Shown piece by piece: positions 55,915 to 64,000 of a stretch of 64,000 nucleotides of DNA. Source of the DNA: Solibacillus sp. FSL W7-1464 (GTDB taxonomy: Bacteria; Bacillota; Bacilli; Bacillales_A; Planococcaceae); NCBI RefSeq assembly GCF_038004425.1, contig NZ_JBBORC010000001.1, forward strand, positions 3,201,001-3,265,000. Reading direction: 5' to 3'. The position numbers were made by a program, and so were the translations under genes. The notes under the pieces were generated by a model that did no database searches, had not been told where the DNA came from, and saw nothing but the letters and a program-made list of their open reading frames with translations. The stretch's first letter is position 1, and each line of letters opens with the position of its first letter.

Positions 55915-55966
55915 AAGGCCGTTCAAATTTACGCTGAGTAAAATTGAACGGCCTTATTTTATTTTT
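55915..55966 (+). terminator. serC terminator
   Basis: AAGGCCGTTCAA and TTGAACGGCCTT form a 12-bp perfect stem, extended by TTT/AAA, with a T-rich tail. Confidence 0.92.
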
Positions 55967-56076
55967 GTGATTTGTATAGCGTACGTTGTTCTCCGTTACG
56001 CAAGAAGCTTTTCTTGCGGCACGATACTCCATCTCTGTTGGTCAAAAACTTGACTGCAGGATTGTATACAGGCAGC

Positions 56077-57012
56077 TTAAATCGTCGGCTTGTAGAATGA
56101 GCGGTTATCTAACGGGAAGAGACGCTCTGTAAATTCACCCGGCTTCGTCTTATCAAGGGCACGAGTCAGCATATTCATCTTCGCGTCAATATTGTCAATA
56201 TAGTGTAAAATTTCAGCTTCCTGAATCATAGGCTTTTTCGGGCTGCCCCACTCTTCTTTTCCGTGATGTGAAAGCACTAAATGCTGAAGCAGCATGACTT
56301 CTTCACCTTCAATTTTCAACTCATTGGCAGCTTGACCAATTTCGTTGACCATAATCGAAATATGACCAAGCAGATTGCCTTCCACCGTATACATTGTGCC
56401 TACCGGACCGCTCAGCTCAATGACCTTACCGATATCATGCAAAATAACACCCGCATACAATAAATCGCGGTTTAGTGTCGGGTATAGATCACAGATTGCC
56501 TCACTTAATTTGAGCATCGATACAACATGATCGAGTAAACCCGACGCATAGTCGTGGTGATTTTTAGTTGCGGCAGGATATATCAGCAATTGATCTTGGT
56601 ATTTTTTTGTAAGATTGCGTGTAATACGCGAGATATTCGGATTTTGAATTTGAAAGAAGTACTGTGTAAGCTCTTCAAATAATTGTTCTTTTGGTACGGC
56701 AGATGTCGGCAAAAGATCGCTGATTTGAACGCCTTCCTCTTCTCGTGCTGGTCGGATTTGTTTCACACGCAGTTGGTTTTTTCCACGATAGTCGTGAATC
56801 TCTCCCCCAACTTTTACAATTACCTGTGCACGGTATAAATTTTCATGTTCCTCGTTTGTATCCCATAGCTTAGCTTCAATATCACCGCTACGATCCTGTA
56901 AAATCAGTGACATAAAAGGCTTGCCGACAGTCGTAACACCTTTTTTTGATTCTTTTATCAATAAATATTGGTCCACTTGTTCACCAGGTTGGAGTTTTGT
57001 AATTCCATTCAC
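56077..57012 (-). CDS. yhaM: 3'-5' exoribonuclease YhaM
   Basis: YhaM (311 aa) is a metal-dependent 3'-5' exonuclease for RNA and single-stranded DNA. An N-terminal OB-fold (~1–95: [22 protein letters not shown]) is followed by an HD domain (~160–290: [38 protein letters not shown]). GTG is the start, eight bases after AAAGGGG. The neighbouring serC matches the B. subtilis region. Confidence 0.94.
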   Translation of the reverse strand: MNGITKLQPGEQVDQYLLIKESKKGVTTVGKPFMSLILQDRSGDIEAKLWDTNEEHENLYRAQVIVKVGGEIHDYRGKNQLRVKQIRPAREEEGVQISDLLPTSAVPKEQLFEELTQYFFQIQNPNISRITRNLTKKYQDQLLIYPAATKNHHDYASGLLDHVVSMLKLSEAICDLYPTLNRDLLYAGVILHDIGKVIELSGPVGTMYTVEGNLLGHISIMVNEIGQAANELKIEGEEVMLLQHLVLSHHGKEEWGSPKKPMIQEAEILHYIDNIDAKMNMLTRALDKTKPGEFTERLFPLDNRSFYKPTI

Positions 57013-57294
57013 AAGTAATCGCCCCTTTATAACTCTATTACAATTTATTGTAACATGTATATGCGTTAATTATCGATTAAAAGACTATCAATTACACTTC
57101 GACCAACTACAGCACTTTGATTTTTTAAAATATAATGGTTAACAATAGAAAAAACAGGGTATATACCGTTTGAATAAAATGTTCATGAACAGTTAATAAA
57201 GTGCAAATATTTCTCGAATAATGGTGGCTGCTTCGTGAATTATCAGAAAATCTCTAGTATAATTATATTATCTTGCTTATAAAGGGTGGTTTAA

Positions 57295-57480
57295 ATGGAG
57301 AATTATCGTTTTACTGCATTTGAAAAAACTGGGGAAACATTATTTGATGAAGTGTGGAATTTCGCAAACGATGATGCTGCAAAAATCGAAGGTCAAAAGC
57401 AAATCGAAGAAAAAGGTATTGCTGAAAAAACTCACCGATTAGTAAACTCATCGGGTAAATTAATTTTATTCCACGTTTAA
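57295..57480 (+). CDS. YhzD-like small protein
   Basis: This 61-aa cytoplasmic protein begins MENYRFTAFEKTGETLFDE and ends SSGKLILFHV, which fits the YhzD-like family of Bacillales, of unknown role. AAAGGG precedes the ATG. It is followed by two hairpins, the second a strong terminator. Confidence 0.78.
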   Translation: MENYRFTAFEKTGETLFDEVWNFANDDAAKIEGQKQIEEKGIAEKTHRLVNSSGKLILFHV

Positions 57481-57556
57481 AATTAAACGTACATAGTGGA
57501 AACTTCAACCCGGCTTTTACCGGTAGTTTATCTCCCGCTGTGCGGGGCTAAATGAA

Positions 57557-57589
57557 AGGTGCCCTGAAAATTCAGGGCACCTCTTTTTT
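57557..57589. terminator. Convergent terminator
   Basis: AGGTGCCCTGAA and TTCAGGGCACCT form a 12-bp perfect stem with a T6 run on the plus strand. It lies between the YhzD-like gene and the leftward 389-aa gene. Confidence 0.93.
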
Positions 57590-58757
57590 ATACTAAACGT
57601 TTTATCGCGTCATACAGTTCTTCATTTGTTGGGACTTGCAAATACATGCGCAGCCGTACGATACGATTTAATTCCTTTTCAATCATAGCTCTTGCATAGG
57701 CAACACGATCCTCTGTTGCATACATCTTCCGGAACTCTTCCTGCATATTATACATTTCATTAAAATCGCTTAACACGAGCTGGAGTTCTTTTTCATTTAA
57801 TAAATACTGCTCTACTAAATTGACAAGCTCCTCATTAAATATTTCCAGCATTTTCACTGCATCATCTTTTATAAATAGATCAAGCACTTTTTTTACAAGC
57901 GTCGTCGTCAATATACTGCCCACAATAAGACCGATGATCCCGCCAATTAAACTAATGACCGTTGTACTTACATTCGGAATTGATAAGCCGATTCCTCCAC
58001 CAACGATCAAACCGATAATACTCCCTGCAACACTTGCCGCTGTTTTGGAAATATTTTTAAACAGTTGTGCCGGAGACATCTGCTTTTTGATCGTGCGAAC
58101 AATATCGACGCTCGACATGACACCCGTGACAATCGCTCCTGTCACAACATTTGCATTGAGTAATGTGATGGCTTTTTTAGCAATAACCGAGCTGTACATC
58201 GCCTTTTTCGTGGCGGTACTAGCCATCCTCTTCACCACTGCTTTTGCACCATTTTTCTTTACTGCGCTTGCAATGCCTTCATCCAGCTCAATATGGTCCA
58301 CGATATTCAGGTTATCAATCTGCTTTTCGATTATTTCTTCTGCAAATGGTTCTCCTATTACTGTTAAACCTGTCAGTACAGCATTTTCAACTGCGGTACC
58401 CCGTTCTGCACCATTCCACTTACTTTGGGCGAAAGAAATTGCGGTACTCATGCCGATTACTTCTTTCTTAAAATCAATACAGCCTCTTTCATCAATCACT
58501 AGATTATGGATATTTCCGGCATCTAATATGTGACGAACCTGCTCATATGTGAATGCACCTTGCTTAATAATATCGCTATTATTAAAATATGCATGTATTT
58601 CATGATATTGCTCGAAAGGAACTTCCAAGTAATTACTCTGTTCCTGATCCAGCTGTTTCAGTTCAATTTCGCAAATTGCAATCGCATCATTTACATTGGG
58701 ACAATACACATTGTGTACGATTTGTCGCCGGTTGTTTGATAGCCAAATTTGGTCCAT
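57588..58757 (-). CDS. Unrecognised protein with glycine-zipper membrane helices
   Basis: I do not recognise this 389-aa protein. Residues 1–190 are soluble-like and acidic. Three hydrophobic segments follow: ~203–220 (VVTGAIVTGVMSSVDIV), ~241–260 (ASVAGSIIGLIVGGGIGLSI) and ~266–288 (VISLIGGIIGLIVGSILTTTL), the latter two with repeated G-x3-G zippers. The C-terminal ~95 residues are charged and helical (KMLEIFNEELVNLVEQYLLNEKEL). No signal peptide is present. TGGAGG precedes the ATG. It is a single gene with its own terminator. Glycine-zipper helices occur in channel-forming and stress proteins, but no function is claimed. Confidence 0.7.
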   Translation of the reverse strand: MDQIWLSNNRRQIVHNVYCPNVNDAIAICEIELKQLDQEQSNYLEVPFEQYHEIHAYFNNSDIIKQGAFTYEQVRHILDAGNIHNLVIDERGCIDFKKEVIGMSTAISFAQSKWNGAERGTAVENAVLTGLTVIGEPFAEEIIEKQIDNLNIVDHIELDEGIASAVKKNGAKAVVKRMASTATKKAMYSSVIAKKAITLLNANVVTGAIVTGVMSSVDIVRTIKKQMSPAQLFKNISKTAASVAGSIIGLIVGGGIGLSIPNVSTTVISLIGGIIGLIVGSILTTTLVKKVLDLFIKDDAVKMLEIFNEELVNLVEQYLLNEKELQLVLSDFNEMYNMQEEFRKMYATEDRVAYARAMIEKELNRIVRLRMYLQVPTNEELYDAIKRLV

Positions 58758-58837
58758 GAAGTTACCTCCATTTTTCGTCTTTCACTATCATATAAGCATT
58801 CGGTAATGTTGTACAGTAATTATTTTTAAGCCCAACT

Positions 58838-58875
58838 AAAAAGGAGGAGCCGACGTTGTTTCAGCGGCTTCCTCC
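58838..58875 (-). terminator. Terminator of the second enoyl-CoA hydratase gene
   Basis: On the minus strand GGAGGAAGCCG pairs with CGGCTCCTCC (one bulge) and a T5 run follows, ten bases after the stop codon. Confidence 0.9.
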
Positions 58876-58884
58876 GTCATTTAT

Positions 58885-59667
58885 TTACTTTCCTTCAAAT
58901 TGTGGCATTCTCTTTCCGACAAACGCCTGAATCCCTTCCAGATGATCCTGTGTCTGGCGCATTTTCACTTGTCCTGCTGATTCGCCTTCCAATATTTGCT
59001 CTAAAACAGGCAAGTTCGCATTATGCAAAATCTGCTTTGTTTCAATCTTCGCCAAAATCGGTGATGCCAACAGCTTGCCGACAAGCTGATCGACCGTTAC
59101 TGATGCCTGACCATCTTCCACATTATAATCGATGAGCCCTAATGATAATGCTTCATCGCCGCTTAACACTTTTCCTTCCCAAATCATTTGCTTCGCTTTT
59201 GGTGTCCCGAGGCGTTCCTTCATGAAGAAGTGTCCTGCACCATCGGGAACTAAACCGATGCCGATAAAGTTCATCGCTAATTTACTCGATTGCTCCGCAA
59301 CAATGAAATCGCTTCCCAATGCCAGACTAAACCCTAAACCGGCTGCAGCTCCATGAATTTGTGCAATCGTAATCATCGGAAGTGTATAATATGCCTTCAC
59401 TAAACGTGAAATGTCTCCCATAATCGTCCCAAAATCAGAAAAGTCGTCTGATGAAACCATCATTTTTACATCGCCGCCAGCAGAGAAGACTCTCCCTTCC
59501 CCTCTAATGATAAGAATTTGAATATCCTTTTCATTATGTAGCGCTTCAAAGCAGTCCGCCAACTCGCGCATCATCGTAAAATCCATTGCATTCATAGCAC
59601 TCGGACGATTTAATGTTAATGTTGCTTTTCGCTCCGCAATTTCCAGCTTAATTGTTTCAAAGTTCAA
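58885..59667 (-). CDS. Enoyl-CoA hydratase/isomerase family protein
   Basis: This 260-aa crotonase-fold protein has the oxyanion-hole segment GRVFSAGGDVKMM and GAAAGLGFSLALGSDF. The second catalytic Glu position of true hydratases reads 'GIGLVPDGAGHFFMKERLG', where Asp-Gly replaces the usual Glu/Gly pair, so an isomerase or other CoA activity (YhaR/PaaG-like) is possible. The start is TTG, with GGGGTG upstream. It differs clearly from the hydratase at 27844. It follows the flavoprotein gene by 66 bases. Confidence 0.85.
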   Translation of the reverse strand: MNFETIKLEIAERKATLTLNRPSAMNAMDFTMMRELADCFEALHNEKDIQILIIRGEGRVFSAGGDVKMMVSSDDFSDFGTIMGDISRLVKAYYTLPMITIAQIHGAAAGLGFSLALGSDFIVAEQSSKLAMNFIGIGLVPDGAGHFFMKERLGTPKAKQMIWEGKVLSGDEALSLGLIDYNVEDGQASVTVDQLVGKLLASPILAKIETKQILHNANLPVLEQILEGESAGQVKMRQTQDHLEGIQAFVGKRMPQFEGK

Positions 59668-59733
59668 TTGTATGCACCCCTTATTTATGAATAATCATTC
59701 ATTTCGACAAATAACTGCCGATCTCCTTTATTT

Positions 59734-61419
59734 TCATACTTCTACTACTTTTGCTTTGTTCGGTACCGGCTTTAAAGTTGCTAAATATTTACCGACCTGC
59801 AAACCTGTAAATAGGCACCCTCCTAAAAATGTCCCTTCCAGTGAACGGTAACCGTGTACGCCACCGCCGCCAAAACCGCTGACCTCTCCTGCCGCAAAAA
59901 GTCCTTGAACAGGGTTGCCCTCATCATTTAGTACTTGCCCGTTTAGATTAGTTTGTAATCCCCCTAATGTTTTTCGTGTGAGTATATTTAAGCGTACCGC
60001 AATTAACGGTCCTGCTTTCGGATCCAAAATTTTGTGAGGCTTCGCTGCACGGATCAATTTATCACCGACATAGTTTCTCGCTCCGTGCAATGCATTAATC
60101 TGTGCATCCTTTGAAAACGGATTTTCGATTTCACGATCACGTGCTAAAATCTGCTCTTTAATTTGCATAAAATCTAGCAAGTCATTGCCTGCCAGTTTGT
60201 TCATACCTTCGACTAAATCTTTTAAACTATCCGCAATGACAAAGTCTTCCCCGTTTTCTTTGAATGCCTGAACGGCTTTAGGCGGCCCTGGCAAAACACG
60301 CTTCAGCACATCTTTTATACTTTTATTAGTCAAATCCGTATTTTGCTCTGAACCGGATAATGCAAATTCTTTTTCGATTATTTTTTCCGTCAAAATAAAC
60401 CAGGAATAATCATAGCCGGTTTTTTGGATTGCTTCGAGAGTGCTAAGTGTATCAAACCCAGGAAAATTCGGGGCTTTAAAGCGGTTTCCTGTTGCATCAA
60501 ACCACATCGAAGACGGTCCGGGCAGTATACGGATTCCATGGTTTTTCCATATCGGATCCCAGTTTTTCAAGCCTTCCGTATAATGCCACATCCGGTCGCG
60601 ATTGACGATCCGCCCGCCTGCCCGCTCGGTAATCTCAAGCATTTTCCCATCTACAAATGCAGGTACCCCGGACACCATATTTTCCGGGGGAAGACCCAGT
60701 CTTGACGGCCAATTTTCTTTGACAAGTTCCAAATTGGCTCCGATACCACCGCTTGCCACTACGACTGCATCTGCGGTATATTCAAATGTTCCGATAACTT
60801 CTCTTGAACTTTCTTCTCCGCGGCGAATAATACAATTTTCCAAAATATTTCCCTGGATGCCGGTAACCGCCCCGTCTTCAGTCAGTAAGTTTGTGACTTG
60901 GTGGCGCGGCAAATAATCGATTAAACCACTTTCCGAAGCTTGCAATACTTTACTCGAAAAAGCCTCTGCAATCGCAGGGCCAGTCCCCCAAACGATATGA
61001 AAGCGGGGAACCGAATTCCCGTGTCCGCCTGCTAAAGCACCCCCACGCTCTGCCCAGCCGACAACCGGGAAAAATTGAATCCCCTGTGATTTTAGCCAAT
61101 CATATTTTTCACCCGCTGCAAAATCTACATAGGCCTTTGCCCATTCATATGACCAGTAATCCTCATCCTCTAACCGGTCGAATCCTGCAGAGCCGTGCCA
61201 ATCCTGCCATGCAAGCTCCTTACTGTCTTTTATACCCAACCTTCTCTGTTCAGGAGTATCTACTAGAAATAATCCTCCAAATGACCAAAATGCCTGACCT
61301 CCGATTGAATTTTCGGGCTCCTGATCAACAAGCAATACCTTTTTCCGTGCATCTATGAGCTGACAAACCGCAGTCAATCCTGCTAGCCCTGCTCCAATTA
61401 CGATTGCATCATAATGCAT
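59734..61419 (-). CDS. FAD-dependent dehydrogenase (KSTD/fumarate-reductase flavoprotein family)
   Basis: This 561-aa flavoprotein has the N-terminal FAD motif VIGAGLAGLTAVCQL at residues ~6–20 and the C-terminal FAD contact GLFAAGEVSGFGGGGVHGYRSLEG. The middle is the substrate domain of 3-ketosteroid dehydrogenase/flavocytochrome c proteins. Its actual substrate is unknown, and no steroid genes adjoin. GGGGGAG precedes the ATG. The downstream enoyl-CoA hydratase suggests an acyl-CoA or related oxidation, by inference. Confidence 0.87.
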   Translation of the reverse strand: MHYDAIVIGAGLAGLTAVCQLIDARKKVLLVDQEPENSIGGQAFWSFGGLFLVDTPEQRRLGIKDSKELAWQDWHGSAGFDRLEDEDYWSYEWAKAYVDFAAGEKYDWLKSQGIQFFPVVGWAERGGALAGGHGNSVPRFHIVWGTGPAIAEAFSSKVLQASESGLIDYLPRHQVTNLLTEDGAVTGIQGNILENCIIRRGEESSREVIGTFEYTADAVVVASGGIGANLELVKENWPSRLGLPPENMVSGVPAFVDGKMLEITERAGGRIVNRDRMWHYTEGLKNWDPIWKNHGIRILPGPSSMWFDATGNRFKAPNFPGFDTLSTLEAIQKTGYDYSWFILTEKIIEKEFALSGSEQNTDLTNKSIKDVLKRVLPGPPKAVQAFKENGEDFVIADSLKDLVEGMNKLAGNDLLDFMQIKEQILARDREIENPFSKDAQINALHGARNYVGDKLIRAAKPHKILDPKAGPLIAVRLNILTRKTLGGLQTNLNGQVLNDEGNPVQGLFAAGEVSGFGGGGVHGYRSLEGTFLGGCLFTGLQVGKYLATLKPVPNKAKVVEV

Positions 61420-61745
61420 TTTCTACTCCCCCTTTGTCAGTGCATATGTTATACAATTTCGTGGTATTTCTTATTTCCCCTTCTAATTATTTTTTCTTTA
61501 AAGCATCGAAACTTTAAATTAAGGCAAAATTTTAGCGAAATAGTAAATCATTATTTTTCCGATAAATGCTACGGGTCGCAACTTTTCAGTAAATTCAAAC
61601 AAATCCCTATAAATCAACATCGTTAGCGCTTTCATAGTTTTAGCGAATTACGAACATTATATTCAGATTAACTAAATACCGTTCGTAAAACGAACCGATA
61701 TCTGCTGATTAATCCACTAATTATTTATTAATTTTGAAAATTTCG
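61420..61745. other. Intergenic region upstream of the serA leader
   Basis: This ~330-bp A/T-rich spacer separates the leftward flavoprotein gene from the serA T-box promoter. It must carry the flavoprotein promoter. I see no supported ORF, repeat or stable hairpin in it. Confidence 0.4.
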
Positions 61746-61775
61746 TTGACAAAGATGAACAATCGGGTTTATGAT
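61746..61775 (+). promoter_or_regulatory. serA promoter
   Basis: TTGACA (61746–61751), an 18-base spacer and TATGAT (61770–61775) give a near-consensus σA promoter just upstream of the T-box leader. Confidence 0.75.
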
Positions 61776-61784
61776 GTTATCAAA

Positions 61785-62071
61785 TTTAAAAACGACAAAC
61801 TATTGTGATAGAGACATACTGTTTAGTTCTGTATAGCAAAGAGAGCTGGTGGTCGGTGTAAACCAGTGTATACGCTAAATGAGTTCCACTCTTGAATAGA
61901 ATAGCCGAAAATCCAAAGTAAGTTATTCCGTCCCATGCACGTTACGCATATTGATAAGGTTGTATGACTATTTTTTCAAATAGTCGGCAACGAATAAGGG
62001 TGGTACCGCGATTTGTTTATAGAATGCCTTTCGCCCCTTACGTTATTCGTAAGGGACGGAAGGCTTTTTTT
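61785..62071 (+). promoter_or_regulatory. Serine T-box riboswitch leader of serA
   Basis: The conserved T-box sequence AAGGGTGGTACCGCG is at 61996–62010. Stem I features precede it (AGAGAGCTGGTGG near 61841, GGTGTAAACCAG apical region). GAGTTCCACTC near 61883 holds UCC followed by A as the likely specifier, a serine codon. CGAATAAGGG near 61991 can pair with CCCTT…TTATTCG for the antiterminator. The competing terminator GCCTT…AAGGC with a T7 run spans 62025–62071. Uncharged tRNA-Ser would switch on serA. Confidence 0.9.
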
Positions 62072-62116
62072 GTATAGTTATTTAAAAATAATAGTAAAAT
62101 TTAAGGAGAGATTATT

Positions 62117-63742
62117 ATGACAGCAACACAATTAATCGAAAAGGCGACAAAAACAATCAACGTATTTATTGCAGATCCACTGAGCGATGATGGTATTTTC
62201 CCGCTGCGTCAAGAAACAGAATTAAATTTAAATATCATCGTTGATACAGGGTTAACACCTGAACAATTAATAGCACGAATTGCGGATGTGGATGTATTAC
62301 TTGTCCGCTCACAAACAACTGTTACACGCGAAGTTATTGAAGCTGCTAAAAACTTGAAGTTAATCGGACGTGCCGGTGTAGGTGTTGATAACATCGATTT
62401 AAATGCCGCAACAGAGTACGGAATTATTGTTGTAAACGCTCCAGACGGGAACACGAACTCTGCGGCTGAGCATACAATCGCAATGATGACATCTCTTGCC
62501 CGCTTTATCCCACAAGCTTTCAACACTCTAAAAAACGGTAAATGGGATCGTAAGTCTTATGTTGGGGTTGAACTTAAAAACAAAACATTAGGTGTAATCG
62601 GGATGGGCCGTATCGGTGCCGAAGTGGCTTACCGTGCAAAAGGTCAACGTATGGACGTAATCGCCTATGACCCGTTTTTAACTGAAGAACGTGCAAAAGA
62701 ATTAGGTATTACAAAAGGTACTGTCGACGAAGTTTGTGCAGCTGCAGACTTTGTAACGGTTCATACACCACTTTTACCTGAAACGCGCAACATCATTAAC
62801 AAAGAGCGCTTTGCCATTATGAAAAACGGGGTGCGTATTATCAACTGTGCCCGCGGCGGAATCATTAACGAAGACGATCTATACGATGCAATTGTTGAAG
62901 GCAAAGTAGCCGGTGCAGCACTGGATGTATTCGTACAAGAGCCTGCAACAGACCATAAACTGTTAACATTGCCACAAGTGATTGCAACACCTCACTTAGG
63001 AGCATCTACAGTAGAAGCACAGGAATCAGTAGCAGTCGATGTATCAAACGATATTATCAAATTCTTTAAAACAGGTACTGTAACAAATCCGGTAAACATG
63101 CCGTCTATTCCGAAAGAAAAGCTGGCTGAAGTAGAACCGTTCTTCGCATTGGCCGAAAAGCTCGGCAAGTTTTTAATCCAGGTTACAGAAGAAAGCATCA
63201 AACAATTGAATATTTCTTATGCGGGTGAAGTCGCTAACTTTGATGTACGTCCATTAACAGCCAATGCCATTAAAGGTCTGCTTTCTACAAACCACGGCTC
63301 ACACGTAAATGATGTGAACGCTCGTTACTTGGCAGAGCGTATCGGCATTCAGATCAATGAGCATAAAACAACAACTGCAAAAGGGTTCACAAATTTAATT
63401 ACAGTTGAAATCGTGACAGAAACAGAAAAACATACTGTAGCCGGTACGTTATTAAATGGTCTGGGTGCCCGCATCGTTAAAGTGGAAGGTTTCGTAGTGG
63501 ATGTTATTCCTAACGGCAACCTGCTTTACATTAAAAACCAAGATAAGCCAGGTTCAATCGGCCGTGTAGCGACTAAGCTGGCTGAAAAAGATATCAATAT
63601 CGCAACAATGCAGGTTGGTCGCGATCAAATCGGCGGCTCTGCAGTCATGATGCTTGTCGTGGATAACGAAGTAACAACTGAAGATTTAATCTTTGTCGCA
63701 CAACTTGAAAACATTGATGAAGTAAAAGCCATTTCACTTTAA
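62117..63742 (+). CDS. serA: D-3-phosphoglycerate dehydrogenase
   Basis: SerA (541 aa) oxidises 3-phosphoglycerate with NAD, step 1 of serine synthesis. Residues ~15–330 form the dehydrogenase, with NAD motif GMGRIGAEVAYRA, catalytic-Arg segment NCARGGIINEDDL and His in TPHLGAST. A serine-binding intervening domain (~335–460) and a C-terminal ACT domain (~465–541: LYIKNQDKPGSIGRVATKLAEKDINIATMQVGR) follow. The long form is typical of Bacilli. AAGGAGAG precedes the ATG. A serine T-box controls it. Confidence 0.97.
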   Translation: MTATQLIEKATKTINVFIADPLSDDGIFPLRQETELNLNIIVDTGLTPEQLIARIADVDVLLVRSQTTVTREVIEAAKNLKLIGRAGVGVDNIDLNAATEYGIIVVNAPDGNTNSAAEHTIAMMTSLARFIPQAFNTLKNGKWDRKSYVGVELKNKTLGVIGMGRIGAEVAYRAKGQRMDVIAYDPFLTEERAKELGITKGTVDEVCAAADFVTVHTPLLPETRNIINKERFAIMKNGVRIINCARGGIINEDDLYDAIVEGKVAGAALDVFVQEPATDHKLLTLPQVIATPHLGASTVEAQESVAVDVSNDIIKFFKTGTVTNPVNMPSIPKEKLAEVEPFFALAEKLGKFLIQVTEESIKQLNISYAGEVANFDVRPLTANAIKGLLSTNHGSHVNDVNARYLAERIGIQINEHKTTTAKGFTNLITVEIVTETEKHTVAGTLLNGLGARIVKVEGFVVDVIPNGNLLYIKNQDKPGSIGRVATKLAEKDINIATMQVGRDQIGGSAVMMLVVDNEVTTEDLIFVAQLENIDEVKAISL

Positions 63743-63749
63743 TTATTTC

Positions 63750-63790
63750 TACTACTGATGAAAGAAAATTTCTTTCATCAGTAGTTTTTT
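63750..63790 (+). terminator. serA terminator
   Basis: ACTACTGATGAAAGAAA and TTTCTTTCATCAGTAGT form a 17-bp perfect stem, followed by T6. Confidence 0.93.
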
Positions 63791-63966
63791 GTTTTAACAT
63801 ATTTCCGCTTCGCATACATAAGTTTAAAGGACGATTTTATCTCTTATTCTTTGTAACTTCGATTGGATAAAATCTTACATAAAACTTGGCGAAAGTGAAG
63901 ACCTCTACCCCATTCCCACCACCCGTTCACTCTATTCGCTCACTTTTCATTAAAAGGAGAGTTTAG

Positions 63967-64000
63967 TTGAGAAAAATACTTTATTTCTTATTAATTGTTT
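63967..64000 (+). CDS. 5' end of a rightward gene, hydrophobic N-terminus (partial)
   Basis: A strong AAAGGAGAG near 63954 precedes TTG at 63967. It reads Met-Arg-Lys-Ile-Leu-Tyr-Phe-Leu-Leu-Ile-Val, the start of a signal peptide or membrane helix. The window ends after eleven codons, so the product is unknown. Confidence 0.5.
   Translation, partial: MRKILYFLLIV

Noticed and set aside
57820-58533. 237-aa rightward ORF opposite the 389-aa protein
   Set aside because: It is an antisense reading of glycine-zipper and Ile/Val-rich codons and has no ribosome-binding site. The leftward gene has proper start and stop signals.

Overview
The window is a chromosomal segment of a low-to-moderate-GC, spore-forming Bacillales bacterium. 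Gene content and order (trxB–yvcI–rapZ–yvcK–whiA–crh, hprK–lgt–ppaX–yvoF–hisZ, ecsAB/hit/yhaH/scoC/prsA/serC/yhaM, hemE–hemH–hemY, yhfH–lplJ) follow Bacillus subtilis blocks rearranged next to each other. A Solibacillus/Lysinibacillus-like member of the Caryophanaceae (Planococcaceae) is my best inference; no rRNA gene is present to settle it. I see no prophage, transposase, CRISPR array or rRNA operon. Only one tRNA gene is visible.

Layout. 1–7 kb: PucR-type regulator divergent from a Zn-dependent amidohydrolase, a tiny phospholipase-A2-like protein, and a polar amino-acid ABC importer with two paralogous binding proteins. 7–9.2 kb: an RNA-rich spacer with tRNA-Arg(CCG), then clpP behind a CtsR-type operator, then crh. 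9.3–13.9 kb: whiA, yvcK, rapZ, a Nudix gene and trxB. 14–21.5 kb: a TPR protein and the histidine operon hisZ-G-D-B-H-F-IE, which lacks hisA. 21.6–25 kb: hprK, lgt, ppaX, yvoF. 25–32.6 kb: cytochrome c551, a YitT protein, an EAL/HDOD protein, enoyl-CoA hydratase, S9 peptidase and acyl-CoA ligase. 32.6–37.1 kb: a BceRSAB-type antimicrobial-peptide sensing and detoxification module. 37.2–42.1 kb: lplJ, yhfH, a YhgE/Pip protein with its TetR regulator, and a FixH-like lipoprotein. 42.3–46.6 kb: hemE-H-Y (cgoX) divergent from an HmoB-type haem monooxygenase. 46.7–57.5 kb: a split chromate transporter, ecsAB, and the hit–yhaH–scoC–prsA–serC–yhaM neighbourhood. 57.6–64 kb: an unrecognised membrane-associated protein, a second enoyl-CoA hydratase, a KSTD-like flavoprotein, and serA under a serine T-box.

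How the genes connect. HprK phosphorylates Crh at Ser46, so kinase and target of the carbon-catabolite system lie about 15 kb apart. Lgt lipidates the several lipoproteins encoded here (two solute-binding proteins, cytochrome c551, PrsA, the FixH-like protein). serA and serC supply two of the three serine-synthesis steps. Haem synthesis and haem degradation are divergent neighbours.

The least explained content is non-coding. One family of intergenic elements (A, four copies, 63–202 bp) and a second (B, two copies, about 126 bp) have nested inverted repeats. Copies differ by base changes that preserve pairing, and all sit just 3' of leftward genes. They look like dispersed structured-RNA or MITE-like elements. 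Other points to check are the missing hisA, a paired TetR operator, a candidate small RNA near 7.3–7.4 kb, and the PLA2-like microprotein.
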